Positions 16,406-25,802 are shown, numbered from the stretch's first letter. The stretch is DNA of 64,000 nucleotides from an uncultured Desulfatitalea sp. (GCA_937868765.1 CALMNL010000005.1:124001-188000); one strand, 5' to 3'. Translations and numbers: made by a program. The notes: generated from the letters alone by a model not told the origin.

Positions 16406-18496
16406 TCAACCCCTGGGGATCAGTGCGACGGTCGAGCGGGTCCGGATGAACGTGCGGACCAGCATCGGCGTGGCAACGGCCACCGCGACCACGCTCAGCA
16501 GATATGAAGGGTAGAACAGCAGGACGGAGCAGATGCCAATGACGATTCTTTCCAATGCACTCAAGTTCCTGCGAAAATAGCCCACCACGGCCACATTCAG
16601 AAGTATTACCGCCAGGATCGTGAAGAGGAAAGTAAAGACGATATGGGCGATGGCCTGGCCGGTGGGCAGCGTCTGAACCACCGGAACGATCAGCAGGGCG
16701 GTTCCGCTCAACGATAAAATGAAGGTGGTTCCGATCAGGTATTTGGGCAGCGCCACACGGGCGGCATAGACGCCGGTGCGGATCGGGTCGGTGCCCATCA
16801 CCGAACTGGCGGCGTAGGCGGAGAGCGCCACCGGAGGCGTCACCTCGGCCAGGACGGCGAAGTAGAAGAGGAACATGTGGGTCGCCAGCAGGGCCGCTTC
16901 CTCGGGGATGCCGTTCAGGATGGCCAATTGCTGGATGGTGGGGGCCGTCAACGCCGAGGTCAGGACATAGGTGGCGATGGGCGGCACGCCCATACCCAGG
17001 ATGAGGCTGAAAATGCCGGTGAACAGGACGGCCAGCAGAATGCTGCTTCCGGAGATGTTGAGCATGATGATGGAAAATTTGGAGGCCAGGCCGCTCATGA
17101 CCATCATGGACATGATCATGTTGGCGGCGATCACCGCGCTGGCGATGGGCAGCAGGCTGATGATGCCCTCTTCGAGGGCCTGCATCAGGTTGCGCAGCGG
17201 CGGCCGGATGCCGGGATCGGCATAAGCGAACACCACATAGAGAAGGGCGGCCGCGGTCACGGTGATGTTGATGGAGAACCCCTTGTAGATCATGTAGATG
17301 ATAAGGGCGATGGGAATGAAGACGTAGCAGTAGCGCTTGAAGTAGGAGAAATCGATCAGGGCCGGTATTTCGAGTTGGGGCAGGTTCACCTTGCGGACAT
17401 ACAGTTCGTTGAAGGTGACGATGCCCAGAAGGTAGAGCAGCATGGGGCCGATGGCCATGAGGATGATCAAGGCGTAGGGAATCGAGAGCAGTTCCACCAT
17501 GATGAACGAAATCGATCCCATCATCGGCGGGGTGATGTAGGCGATCGATCCCACAGTGGCGATCACACCGGCGGCCGTCAGCTTGTCGTAGCCCACCTTT
17601 TCGAACAACGGTTTGGTCAGAGTGGCCACAAATTGGGTGTCCGCGGCCCCCGACCCGGAGAACATGCCCATGAGCACCGCCATCACCGAGCAGGCCCGGC
17701 CCGGCGAGGCGGGGCTGCGGCCGACGAAGAGCAGGGCGATGTTGGCGATGATCTTGCCGAAATTGAGGCGCGCCACGATGGCGCCCATGATGGTGAAGTA
17801 GATCAGATACTTGAGCGAAACCCCGGTGATCGAGCCGAAGATGCCGGCTTCGGTCTCGCAGTACATCTTGCCCAGCAGCATGTCGAAATCGAAACCGGGA
17901 TTGGCGAACAGGCCCGGAATGCGGTCGCCATAGAGATTGTACAGCAGAAAGACCATCACGATGCTCGGCATGATCGGCCCGCTCAGGCGGAAGATGACGC
18001 CCAGCACCAGCAGGATCTCGCTGTAGGACATGAGCAGATCCCAGGGCTCGGGCATGATGGCCCGGTAAATCAGTTTTTCATAATTGACGACCAGATAGAG
18101 AAACGGCAGAAAGCTGAGCAATGCGCAGAACAGGCTCGACCATCGCTGGGATGCGGGCACGATCGCCGTCGGCATGGTGCAGACCCAGATGACCGCCGCA
18201 AAGCCTTTGAGCGGGACGGGCACATCCAGGCGCATGAATTCGATCATGATCAGAAAGCTCATGGCGAAAAGCGGCAGTGCGCCGATCCTGCTGCGCGCCC
18301 GGATGCGCAGAAAGCTGAGCATGTATCCCAGCAGGGCGATCAGGAAGACATGGACGGCGCGCTGCACCTGGGTGAGGTCCAGCACCGAAATACGCAAATC
18401 GGCGAGGGGGGTAAAGGGATGGATGACCAGATACAAATGGTAGAGGGTGCCGATGATCGCCGTAACGGTCAGCAGTCTTTTTACCACAGGGTCCAT
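16406..18496 (-). CDS. TRAP transporter permease, fused 4TM/12TM (DctQ-DctM) subunit
   Basis: 696 residues, almost entirely hydrophobic, with around 16-18 predicted helices. The C-terminal two thirds carry DctM features such as S-G-S-G-A-A-D-T-Q-F-V and G-M-G-V-P-P-I-A-T-Y; the N-terminal third replaces the small DctQ subunit. It imports an organic acid together with Na+, with the TAXI binding protein encoded upstream. The start overlaps the end of the DUF1850 gene by 16 bases, indicating coupled translation. The substrate is not deducible. Confidence 0.9.
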   Translation of the reverse strand: MDPVVKRLLTVTAIIGTLYHLYLVIHPFTPLADLRISVLDLTQVQRAVHVFLIALLGYMLSFLRIRARSRIGALPLFAMSFLIMIEFMRLDVPVPLKGFAAVIWVCTMPTAIVPASQRWSSLFCALLSFLPFLYLVVNYEKLIYRAIMPEPWDLLMSYSEILLVLGVIFRLSGPIMPSIVMVFLLYNLYGDRIPGLFANPGFDFDMLLGKMYCETEAGIFGSITGVSLKYLIYFTIMGAIVARLNFGKIIANIALLFVGRSPASPGRACSVMAVLMGMFSGSGAADTQFVATLTKPLFEKVGYDKLTAAGVIATVGSIAYITPPMMGSISFIMVELLSIPYALIILMAIGPMLLYLLGIVTFNELYVRKVNLPQLEIPALIDFSYFKRYCYVFIPIALIIYMIYKGFSINITVTAAALLYVVFAYADPGIRPPLRNLMQALEEGIISLLPIASAVIAANMIMSMMVMSGLASKFSIIMLNISGSSILLAVLFTGIFSLILGMGVPPIATYVLTSALTAPTIQQLAILNGIPEEAALLATHMFLFYFAVLAEVTPPVALSAYAASSVMGTDPIRTGVYAARVALPKYLIGTTFILSLSGTALLIVPVVQTLPTGQAIAHIVFTFLFTILAVILLNVAVVGYFRRNLSALERIVIGICSVLLFYPSYLLSVVAVAVATPMLVRTFIRTRSTVALIPRG

Positions 18497-18879
18497 AGCA
18501 GAGCCAGCTCCAGGCAGCCGTCTTTGACGGCAAAAGTATAAAATCCCACGCGCAAAGAGATACCCTTTACCGAGCAGAAGCGGAGTTGGTCGGTGTATTC
18601 TTCGGCGATCCTCGTGTTCATGTCGTAAGTGCCGCTGGTATAGTAGGCCTCGGTGGTTTCGTCCGTGCGCACCGAGAAGGCCTGGAACCGACGGCCGATC
18701 TGAAAGTCGATGGCGACGGGCCGGCCCGTGACGGAATTGACGAATCGGATTTCACCCGACTGCCAGCGAAAGAAAACTGCCAGTCGGGTGTCGCGGTCGG
18801 TTCGAATCACGGCCGGCTTGCAGAGCCCCAGAATGCCGGCAACGATAATGGCTGCTATCGCCAGGCGGCGCCTTTTCAT
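18481..18879 (-). CDS. DUF1850 protein of a TAXI-TRAP operon
   Basis: 132 residues with one N-terminal hydrophobic segment (about 6-21) that could be a signal anchor, then a small beta-rich domain of the DUF1850 type. DUF1850 genes are regularly placed between TAXI binding proteins and fused TRAP permeases, as here. The role is unknown, perhaps a periplasmic accessory. It begins 9 bases after the TAXI gene and overlaps the permease gene. A homologue with the same gene order is at 34738. Confidence 0.82.
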   Translation of the reverse strand: MKRRRLAIAAIIVAGILGLCKPAVIRTDRDTRLAVFFRWQSGEIRFVNSVTGRPVAIDFQIGRRFQAFSVRTDETTEAYYTSGTYDMNTRIAEEYTDQLRFCSVKGISLRVGFYTFAVKDGCLELALLWTLW

Positions 18880-18888
18880 GTGCTGCGG

Positions 18889-19881
18889 TTACTGCTTCAT
18901 TCCCTTTTCGGCGAAGTATTTGGCGGCCCCCGGTTGGAACGGGATGGCGGTTTTGCCGACGAAGCGGGCGGAATTTTCGATGGTGGTGTCCTTGGCCGCT
19001 TTTACCGATGCCTGCAGTGTCCCCACGTTTTCGAAGACCGCCTTGGTGATGGCATAGGCCAGGTCGTCGGGCATCGAGGCCGGGGCGACGAACATGTTCC
19101 AGAAGGCCAGGGTGGGCGTGTCTTCCGCGGTGCCATAGACGCTCTTGGCAATCGTCTGGCTGTCCGCCAGGCCGGCAAATTCCTTCTTGAAAGCGGCCAC
19201 GGCCGGGTCGCTGTCCGGCAGGGGCACGATGAAGAGATTGCTGCCTTTCCTTTTCAATGTATTGGCCAGTTCCACGATCGAACCGGTGGGCAGCCCGCCG
19301 GACCACACATAGGCGTCCAGGGTGCCGTTGGCCAGGGCCTCGTCGGACTCTTTGGCCCCCAGTTTTTCCCATTTCTTGAATTTGGCCGGGTCGATGTTGG
19401 CGGCCTTGAGCAGGTTCAGGGCGGTGAATTCGGTTCCGGAACCCGGTGCGCCGGTGGAGACCCGCTTGCCGTCGAGATCGGCCAGTTTGGTGATGCCGGC
19501 CTTGTCGGTGGTGACGATGTGCAGATAGTTGGGGTACATCATCCACAGGATCCTGCCCGGGGCCGGTTTGTCGGCGAATTTTTCATGTTTGCCGGTCACC
19601 GTGAAATAGGCCGTGTCGGGCAGTACGGTGCCGACGTAATAGGTGGATTTGTCCGGATTGCTCTTGTCGCGCAGCAGCAGCATGTTGTCCACCGAAGCGG
19701 CGGTCTGCATGGCCGTGGCACTGGCGATGTTGTTCTTGCTCAGGATTTCCGATATCTGGGTTCCATAGTAATAGTAAACGCCGCCGATACCGCCGGTGGT
19801 GATGACCACCTTGGCGGACGCCGCGTATCCGTTGGCGGTAAACAGCATCAATGCCAGGGCCACCATGAGCACTCTTTTCAT
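18889..19881 (-). CDS. TAXI-family TRAP transporter solute-binding protein
   Basis: 330 residues with a signal peptide (about 1-20, cleavage after Y-A-A-S-A). The TAXI fold is indicated by V-V-I-T-T-G-G-I-G-G-V-Y-Y-Y-Y-G near 26-41, the G-K-R-V-S-T-G-A-P-G-S-G-T-E-F-T segment, and C-terminal F-Q-P-G-A-A-K-Y-F-A-E-K-G. Periplasmic receptor for the fused permease encoded two genes downstream. It is the first gene of the operon and is divergent from the CoA-transferase genes. The tyrosine run in the N-terminal motif, where many TAXI proteins have G-T-W-Y, may mark a different ligand. Confidence 0.9.
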   Translation of the reverse strand: MKRVLMVALALMLFTANGYAASAKVVITTGGIGGVYYYYGTQISEILSKNNIASATAMQTAASVDNMLLLRDKSNPDKSTYYVGTVLPDTAYFTVTGKHEKFADKPAPGRILWMMYPNYLHIVTTDKAGITKLADLDGKRVSTGAPGSGTEFTALNLLKAANIDPAKFKKWEKLGAKESDEALANGTLDAYVWSGGLPTGSIVELANTLKRKGSNLFIVPLPDSDPAVAAFKKEFAGLADSQTIAKSVYGTAEDTPTLAFWNMFVAPASMPDDLAYAITKAVFENVGTLQASVKAAKDTTIENSARFVGKTAIPFQPGAAKYFAEKGMKQ

Positions 19882-19989
19882 ACGCTTCTCCTTTTGCGAA
19901 CACAGGCCGCAGCCAACCGATGCGGCGGTTAGGGGACGGGACGGAAGGGGTCTCGGCCGGAGACCGGATTTGAAAATTGCACGTGCGTT

Positions 19990-20019
19990 TATTTACTAAC
20001 GGCCATTCATTGATGTCAA
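19990..20019 (-). promoter_or_regulatory. Sigma-70-like promoter for the first TAXI-TRAP operon
   Basis: On the minus strand TTGACA (20014-20019) and TAAATA (19990-19995) are separated by 18 bases, about 110 bases upstream of the TAXI start. The divergent region to 20140 shows no other clear signal. Confidence 0.5.
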
Positions 20020-20140
20020 GGGCGATCGACGCCCCATTTGAATTACGAATTGACTTAATCTGTTCACTTTTTCCCCGGCGCAGGGTAAAAAACCGGAGAT
20101 ACGTAGCGATGTGGACCCACTAAAAGATAAAGGAGTCATC

Positions 20141-21118
20141 GTGACCAGGCTCAAAAAAGATAAGGTCATGAACTTGAAGGCGGCGGTGAGCGCCTTCGTC
20201 CGCGACGGGTGCCATCTGTCCATCGGCGGATTTACCCTCAACCGCAATCCCATGGCGGCCGTGTATGAGATTATTCGTCAGAATATCAAGAAGCTGCACC
20301 TATACGTGCATTCCAACGGCCAGGGGGTCGATGAGCTGATCGGCGCGGGCTGCGTGGCCAGAATCGAGGTGGCCTACGGCGGCACCGGCAAGTTCGCCGC
20401 CACCTGCATCCGTTTCCGAAAGGCCGTGGAGCAGGGCGCCATTCAGATCGAGGATTACACCAACTATCAGATGACCCTGCGCTTTTTGGCCGGCGCCATG
20501 GGGGTGCCCTTCCTGCCCACACGATCCTCCCTGGGCACCGATATCATTGCCAAATGGGGCTTTTCCAGAGAGATACGGCGGGCCGAGCCCGGCCTTCCGG
20601 ACCATAAACTGGTGGTGATGGACAACCCCTTCCCCGGTTGGGGCGATACCGACCAGGTGGTGCTGGTGCCGGCCATTTGTCCGGATGTCACCATCATCCA
20701 TGTGCACGAGGCCGATCGCCGGGGCAACTGCCGCATGCAGGGGTTGACCTTCGCCGATGTGGAACAGGCCAAGGCGGCCCGCCACGTGATCGTGACCTGC
20801 GAACGGCTGGCAGGGGACGACGAATTGCGCCATCATTCGGATCAGAACCAGATTCCGTTCATCCATGTGGATGCCGTGGTGCCGGTGCCCTACGGCGCCT
20901 ATCCCACGGCCTGCTACCGGTATTACGACTACGATCCGGTCTATTTGAAGGATTATGCCGGTGCCGCCAAGAATGACGAGCGTTACGCCGCCTACCTGGC
21001 CCGGCTCCGTGCCACGGCTGATCATCAGGCCTTGCTCGATGGCGTGGGCCCTGCACGGCTCGCCATGATCCAGGCCGATCCGACTACCGGTTATGCGGTC
21101 GACCTGGACCGGCGCTGA
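20141..21118 (+). CDS. Class I CoA-transferase, alpha subunit (glutaconate CoA-transferase A-like)
   Basis: 325 residues from a GTG start chosen because AGGAG lies five bases upstream (20131-20135); ATG at 20168 is an alternative. The D-G-C-H-L-S-I-G-G-F start and G-G-T-G-K-F-A-A region resemble the alpha subunit of glutaconate-type class I CoA-transferases (about 320 residues). With the beta subunit 14 bases downstream it would transfer CoA from an acyl-CoA donor to a carboxylic acid. The proximity of Gcd and glutaryl-CoA dehydrogenase genes makes glutarate or glutaconate a plausible acceptor. Confidence 0.83.
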   Translation: MTRLKKDKVMNLKAAVSAFVRDGCHLSIGGFTLNRNPMAAVYEIIRQNIKKLHLYVHSNGQGVDELIGAGCVARIEVAYGGTGKFAATCIRFRKAVEQGAIQIEDYTNYQMTLRFLAGAMGVPFLPTRSSLGTDIIAKWGFSREIRRAEPGLPDHKLVVMDNPFPGWGDTDQVVLVPAICPDVTIIHVHEADRRGNCRMQGLTFADVEQAKAARHVIVTCERLAGDDELRHHSDQNQIPFIHVDAVVPVPYGAYPTACYRYYDYDPVYLKDYAGAAKNDERYAAYLARLRATADHQALLDGVGPARLAMIQADPTTGYAVDLDRR

Positions 21119-21132
21119 TCGGGGAGAAAGGT

Positions 21133-21894
21133 ATGGAATACACACTGAAAGAGATGATGGCCATCACGGCCGCCCGGGAGATCAAGAACGACGACATCGT
21201 CTTCTGCGGCACCGGCATATCGATGCTGGCCGCCATGGCGGCCAAGAATATCCACGCCCCCGAATGCGTCATCTTCTTCGAGACCGGCGCCATCGACGCC
21301 AAACTCGAAGAGATTCCCCTGGCCGTGGCCGATTCGCGGGTGATGTATCACACCGCGGCCAACGGTGGATTGCTCGAGGCGTTCGCCACCATGCAGAACC
21401 GTGTCACCGGCGCCCAGGTGCTCGGCATTCTGGGGGCAGCCCAGATCGACAAATTCGGCAACCTCAACTCCACCGTCATCGGCGACTACTTCTCGCCGGA
21501 AACCCGTTTTTCCGGAAGCGGCGGCGGCTGCGACGTGGCCTCCTTCGTGCCGCGCAGCATGATCTTCATGCAGCACGAAAAGCGCAAGTTCGTGAAGCAG
21601 TTGGACTACCTGACCAGCCCGGGCCACCTGGACGGTCCCGACGGCCGGCGCAAAGCGGGCCTGCCCGCCGGCGGCCCCCAGTGCGTGGTCACCAACCTGG
21701 CGGTGATGCGTTTCGACGACCATACCAAGGAGATGTACCTGGACGGCTGCTACCCCGGCATAGAACCCAGGACCGTTCTGGATCACATGGCCTTCGTGGT
21801 GGACGTCTCCCGGGCCCGGCCGCTGGCGCCGCCCTCGGCCCGGGAGTTGAAGATCCTGCGGGAAAAGTGCGATCCCCAGCGGTTGATTCTCTAA
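21133..21894 (+). CDS. Class I CoA-transferase, beta subunit (glutaconate CoA-transferase B-like)
   Basis: 253 residues. The probable catalytic glutamate is E50 in F-F-E-T-G-A, matching the position of the active-site Glu54 of Acidaminococcus glutaconate CoA-transferase beta subunit, where the CoA thioester forms. It pairs with the alpha subunit upstream to form the active complex. GGAGAAAGG precedes the ATG. The gene ends at 21894, followed by a 305-base stretch with a gene remnant and regulatory sites. Confidence 0.83.
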   Translation: MEYTLKEMMAITAAREIKNDDIVFCGTGISMLAAMAAKNIHAPECVIFFETGAIDAKLEEIPLAVADSRVMYHTAANGGLLEAFATMQNRVTGAQVLGILGAAQIDKFGNLNSTVIGDYFSPETRFSGSGGGCDVASFVPRSMIFMQHEKRKFVKQLDYLTSPGHLDGPDGRRKAGLPAGGPQCVVTNLAVMRFDDHTKEMYLDGCYPGIEPRTVLDHMAFVVDVSRARPLAPPSARELKILREKCDPQRLIL

Positions 21895-21959
21895 AAAGAC
21901 GGCAACGCCCCCACAGGCCATCGCCATTCCGGCTGGCGCGCGAGGCCTTGCGGTACCAG

Positions 21960-22070
21960 TGGCTTGCGGCCCAAAGGTACTCCTCGGTAAAATCGGGTCG
22001 ATTTTCCGGTAGGCCTTGAACCGCGCTTCAAATCTATGCTCAATGTCCAACCATGGCCAACATCGCCTCC
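21960..22070 (-). pseudogene. 3'-end remnant of the HExxS protein family (see 39894)
   Basis: About 55 bases (21969-22025) are nearly the same as the 3' end of the gene at 39894-40775: both read as antisense of F-K/L-x-x-Y-x-x-I-D-P-I, then T-E-E-Y-L after correcting one missing T in this copy. The segment is cut off upstream and downstream, so it is a non-functional relic between the CoA-transferase and FadR genes. Confidence 0.6.
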
Positions 22071-22143
22071 TGATAGGATTTTTCAGGCGGCCGATCAGGG
22101 GGACAACGGTTCGGGCATCGTTCAAAATGGCGAAAGGTTTTTC

Positions 22144-22181
22144 TTGACACGAATAAATGTCATACATTAAATGTTTAACAT
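22144..22181 (+). promoter_or_regulatory. FadR-type operator pair overlapping a promoter
   Basis: TTGACA at 22144-22149 is followed by two 11-bp perfect half-site palindromes of the form ATGT-N3-ACAT, at 22157-22167 and 22171-22181, with centres 14 bases apart. They overlap the expected -10 region and sit 19 bases before the GTG of the GntR/FadR-type gene. The symmetric TGT-N3-ACA core resembles FadR-subfamily operators, so autorepression is likely. Confidence 0.6.
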
Positions 22182-22199
22182 ATAACAAATGGGGGCGCC

Positions 22200-22934
22200 G
22201 TGTTCAAAATCGTCAAAGAGAGCCGTATTTACGAAAATATTGTGGACCAGATCTATCAGGCGATACTTCGCGGCGATCTGAAACCAAAGGACAAGCTTCC
22301 GTCCGAGAACGATTTGTGCACCCTGTTTGGGGTGAGCCGCGGGACCGTCCGGGAGGCGATCCGTTATCTCGAACAACTCGGCACCCTGGAGGTCCGGCAG
22401 GGCAGCACCGGCGGCGCCTATGTCAAAGAGGTCAATCTCGAGGACATTGCGCTGCAAATGTGCAACGCGCTGAGAATGGCCAATGTGACCTTCCTGCACA
22501 TGGCCGAGGCGCGTGCCTCGCTGGAACACATGATCCTGAGAGAATTGATCCCGTCGCAAAAGGTAAATGATCTGGTGGACCTCCTGGAAAAAAACATCGA
22601 GAAAGCCAGTAAATGCTACCAAAATGAAGACGAACAGGGCCGCCTGGATGCCAACTTCGAGTTTCACGGGTTGATCGCCAAAACCACGGACAACCCGATT
22701 ATCATTCTCATGCACAAAATCATCGTTGAACTCTCGCAGGGCTTTTTCGAGAACGTGAAGCCGTCTACTTCCATCGGCGAAAGCACGCTTGAGCATCATC
22801 GGCAAATCGTCGAGCTGCTGAAAAAGGGAGAGATGCAAGCGGCAGCGGATTTATGTGCGGAGCATATTGGAAAGGTCAGCGGACGAATTGTCGATAAATC
22901 GAACCGACAGTCTTCTTTGTTCAGAAGAACATGA
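22200..22934 (+). CDS. GntR family regulator, FadR subfamily
   Basis: 244 residues from GTG with a G-rich ribosome site. The N-terminal winged helix shows L-P-S-E-N-D-L-C-x-L-F-G-V-S-R-G-T-V-R-E-A-I-R-Y-L (about 38-62) and the wing G-G-A-Y-V. The C-terminal FCD-type helical domain carries E-x-R-x-x-L-E, H-x-x-I-A-K-T-T-D-N-P and E-H-H-R-Q-I-V-E histidines that bind metal and an organic acid. Its position ahead of the ligase-to-TRAP gene run and its two operator-like palindromes suggest that it controls itself and perhaps the catabolic genes downstream, with a carboxylic acid or CoA ester as signal. Confidence 0.9.
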   Translation: MFKIVKESRIYENIVDQIYQAILRGDLKPKDKLPSENDLCTLFGVSRGTVREAIRYLEQLGTLEVRQGSTGGAYVKEVNLEDIALQMCNALRMANVTFLHMAEARASLEHMILRELIPSQKVNDLVDLLEKNIEKASKCYQNEDEQGRLDANFEFHGLIAKTTDNPIIILMHKIIVELSQGFFENVKPSTSIGESTLEHHRQIVELLKKGEMQAAADLCAEHIGKVSGRIVDKSNRQSSLFRRT

Positions 22935-23018
22935 CTTTTCGTAGCTTTTGGCTGTGATTCATTCTTTTCCGGCCGCCGCCCTGCGGCTGAAGACCGGATC
23001 AAATGGAAGGGTGCGGCT

Positions 23019-24551
23019 GTGAAGGAAAACGTTCGTACCATCGGTGCGCTCATCGAGTGCAATGCACGCCGCTACGGCGACAAACCCTTTCTTTGTTTCG
23101 GCCATCAGCAAGTGTCCTATGCCCAAATTCATCGCATCACCAACAAGTTGGCCAATGGGTTGCTCAAAATGGGAATCCGCAAAACCGACAAGGTTTGCGT
23201 GATGATGAACAACCGGCCCGAATTTCTCTACAGTTGGTTTGCCATCAACAAGATCGGGGCCATCATGGTTCCGGTGAACACCGCTTTCCGGGGACCCGAG
23301 TTAACTTACATCATCCGGCATGCCGAATCCAAAGCCATCATCAGCGAAGCGCTCTATGCGCCGGCGCTCCATGAAATCAGCGGCGCCGGCCCGTTTCCCC
23401 CGATCATCGCCATCGGTGACGTCGAGGGCGACGGAATCGTCAGCTACCTGGGTCTATTGGATGGCTCACCCGAAGACCTGCCCGGTCTGGACGTTTCGGA
23501 ATGCGATCATGCGGTTTATCCCTATACCTCCGGAACGACCGGCCTGCCCAAGGGGGTGATGCTTTCCCACCGGTCCTATATCCAGACGGCGCGTTCATTT
23601 GTAACCGCCATCGGAGCCGGCGCGGAGGACCGCATCATGACCCCCAATCCGCTGTTCCACATCAATGCGGAATGCTACTCCACCATGGGGAGCATGGCCG
23701 CAGGCGCCACCTTGATTCTGCTCGACCGGTTCAGTGCTTCCGGGCTTGCGGCCGAGATCGAGCGCCACCGTCCGACCATTCTGGTGCTGGTGTTGGCCTC
23801 GGCCACGATCCTTTACAACAAGTACCGCCAGGCCGATCCTTGGCGCACCAGCCTGCGCACGATCATGGCCGGAGGCGTGCCCCGCGGCGAATATCGTAAC
23901 TTCGAGCGGCTGTTCGGGGTCAAGTTGCAGAACATCTACAGCATGACCGAAACGCCCATGGGGTTGATGAGCCCGCTGGATGCGCCCGCCCGCGAGGGCG
24001 GCGTGGGGTATCCCATGCCGGCTCCCGAAGGATATGGTCAAAATCGGCTGCGGCTGCTCAATGACCAGGGCAACGATTGCGCCGTTGACGAAATCGGCGA
24101 AATCGTCCTCCAGAATCCGGCTCTCATGGATGGCTACTTCAAGGATCCGGCCGCCACCCGCCAAGCCCTGCGGGACGGATTTTTCTACACCGGGGATAAA
24201 GGCCGCCGGGACGCGGATGGATATGTTTACTTCGTCGGTCGGGCCCGCGATATCCTGCGCAAAAAGGGGCACAACATCTCCGCCGCCGAAGTGGAAGGGG
24301 TTTTGAATGCCCACCCGGCGGTGGCCGAAGCGGCGGTCATCGGCATTGCTTCCGACTATGGCGATGATGAAGTCAAAGCGGTGGTCGTGTTTCGACAGGG
24401 AAACGCCATCGAGTGGAACGAGTTGCGGCAGTGGTGCGCCGATCGACTGGCGGCCTACAAGGTCCCGCAGGTGTTTGCGGCCATTGATGCCTTGCCGAAA
24501 AACGCCATGGGCCGCGTCATGAAGAACAAGTTGCCCAAGACGGCGGCCTGA
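23019..24551 (+). CDS. AMP-forming acyl-CoA synthetase (CaiC-like)
   Basis: 510 residues from a GTG start. The class I adenylate-forming motifs Y-T-S-G-T-T-G-L-P-K-G near 170, Y-S-M-T-E-T near 308, Y-T-G-D-K-G near 390 and G-R-A-R-D-I-L-R-K-K-G near 407 are present, and the C-terminal catalytic lysine is in A-M-G-R-V-M-K-N-K. It resembles crotonobetaine/carnitine-CoA ligases, which activate short polar carboxylates. As the first enzyme gene after the FadR regulator it probably activates the acid taken up by the nearby TRAP system. It ends 35 bases before the dehydrogenase gene. Confidence 0.88.
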   Translation: MKENVRTIGALIECNARRYGDKPFLCFGHQQVSYAQIHRITNKLANGLLKMGIRKTDKVCVMMNNRPEFLYSWFAINKIGAIMVPVNTAFRGPELTYIIRHAESKAIISEALYAPALHEISGAGPFPPIIAIGDVEGDGIVSYLGLLDGSPEDLPGLDVSECDHAVYPYTSGTTGLPKGVMLSHRSYIQTARSFVTAIGAGAEDRIMTPNPLFHINAECYSTMGSMAAGATLILLDRFSASGLAAEIERHRPTILVLVLASATILYNKYRQADPWRTSLRTIMAGGVPRGEYRNFERLFGVKLQNIYSMTETPMGLMSPLDAPAREGGVGYPMPAPEGYGQNRLRLLNDQGNDCAVDEIGEIVLQNPALMDGYFKDPAATRQALRDGFFYTGDKGRRDADGYVYFVGRARDILRKKGHNISAAEVEGVLNAHPAVAEAAVIGIASDYGDDEVKAVVVFRQGNAIEWNELRQWCADRLAAYKVPQVFAAIDALPKNAMGRVMKNKLPKTAA

Positions 24552-24586
24552 GAGCGGCCGCAATAGCTGATGAGCAGGAGGTCTTA

Positions 24587-25684
24587 ATGGCGAGAAAAAC
24601 ACGTTCCATGGTGCTGGAAGGGCCGCGGTCCTTGCACCTGCAGGAATTCGATCTGCCGGTCATCTCCCAAGACGATGCCCTCCTGAAGGTCGAAATGACC
24701 GGCATCTGCGGGTCCGACCCGGGCATATACAACGGCAAGGCCTTCAAGGCCCCCCGACCGTACCCGATCATCATGGGGCATGAAATCATCGGTCATATCG
24801 AAGAGATCGGAGAAGCATTCGCCGCCCGCAACCATCTTCGGGTGGGTGACCGGGTAATCGTGGAATATGCTTTTGGTTGTGGCCAGTGCCTCTCCTGCCT
24901 GACCGGGCACTATGTGACCTGCGAAAAGCATTACAATTATGGTTCCATGATTTCCTGCAAGAATCCGCCTCATCTGTTCGGCGGATATGGCGAGCATGTC
25001 TACCTGCATCCGCGCGCGATGGTTCACAAGGTCAGCGAGGCCATTTCCCCCGAAGCCGGTATCCTCATTTGCGCGGTGCTGGGCAACGCCGTGCGCTGGC
25101 TGCGCCACAAGGGCAATATTTCCATCGGAGAGACGGTGGTGATCCTGGGGCCGGGGCAGCAGGGGCTGGCGGCGGCGATGATCGCCCGGGAGGCCGGCGC
25201 CGGCAGGATCATCGTGGCCGGCATGACCAGAGACAAGCGCCGGCTCGATCTGGCCCGGCGCTTTGGCGCGCACCATGTCGTCGATGTGGAAAAAGAAGAC
25301 CTGGCCGGCTTCGTGCGCCAGATCACGGACGGCCGGATGGCCGATGTGGCCATGGATGTCACCGGAAGCGCCGGCGGGGCGAAAATGCTTCTGGATCTGG
25401 TCAAGCAGCAGGGCCGCGTTATTCTGCCGGGCCTGTACGGCGCGACCAAGGAAATTCCGCTGGTTCTGGACAAAATCGTCACCAAAGAGTTGACGGTTCT
25501 CGGGGTTTTCAGCCAGGACCTGACCTCTGTACTTCCGGCGATAGCGATCGCCGAGTCCAAAAAATATCCGTTAGAGGAGATCATCACCCACCGCTTTCCA
25601 ATCGAGCAGGCCGAACGGGCCGTTCAGATTGCCGGCGGAGAATTTCCAGAGGAAGCCCCGGTCAAGGTGGTTTTGGTTCCCTGA
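24587..25684 (+). CDS. Zinc-dependent medium-chain alcohol dehydrogenase
   Basis: 365 residues of the MDR family. Catalytic zinc ligands C41 (G-I-C-G-S-D) and H65-E66 (G-H-E) and the structural zinc cysteines C98, C101, C104 and C112 are all present. The cofactor fold has G-P-G-Q-Q-G near 188. It oxidises an alcohol or reduces an aldehyde or ketone with NAD(P). In this operon it could act on a hydroxy- or keto-acid or its CoA ester; the substrate is not evident. AGGAGG precedes the ATG. Confidence 0.88.
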   Translation: MARKTRSMVLEGPRSLHLQEFDLPVISQDDALLKVEMTGICGSDPGIYNGKAFKAPRPYPIIMGHEIIGHIEEIGEAFAARNHLRVGDRVIVEYAFGCGQCLSCLTGHYVTCEKHYNYGSMISCKNPPHLFGGYGEHVYLHPRAMVHKVSEAISPEAGILICAVLGNAVRWLRHKGNISIGETVVILGPGQQGLAAAMIAREAGAGRIIVAGMTRDKRRLDLARRFGAHHVVDVEKEDLAGFVRQITDGRMADVAMDVTGSAGGAKMLLDLVKQQGRVILPGLYGATKEIPLVLDKIVTKELTVLGVFSQDLTSVLPAIAIAESKKYPLEEIITHRFPIEQAERAVQIAGGEFPEEAPVKVVLVP

Positions 25685-25802
25685 GGGGCGATCTTTTAGC
25701 TGAATACAATTCAATATTTGAGCCGCCAAGTATTTCGCAGCGGTGGGGTATGGTCTTGCCTCATAGGGTCCACCGCAAAGATTTTGAGAAGGAGAGATTC
25801 AA

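Noticed and set aside
16877-18541. Open frame of 554 codons antisense to the TRAP permease
   Set aside because: Asp/His/Gly/Gln-rich antisense artefact; the minus-strand permease has clear membrane motifs.
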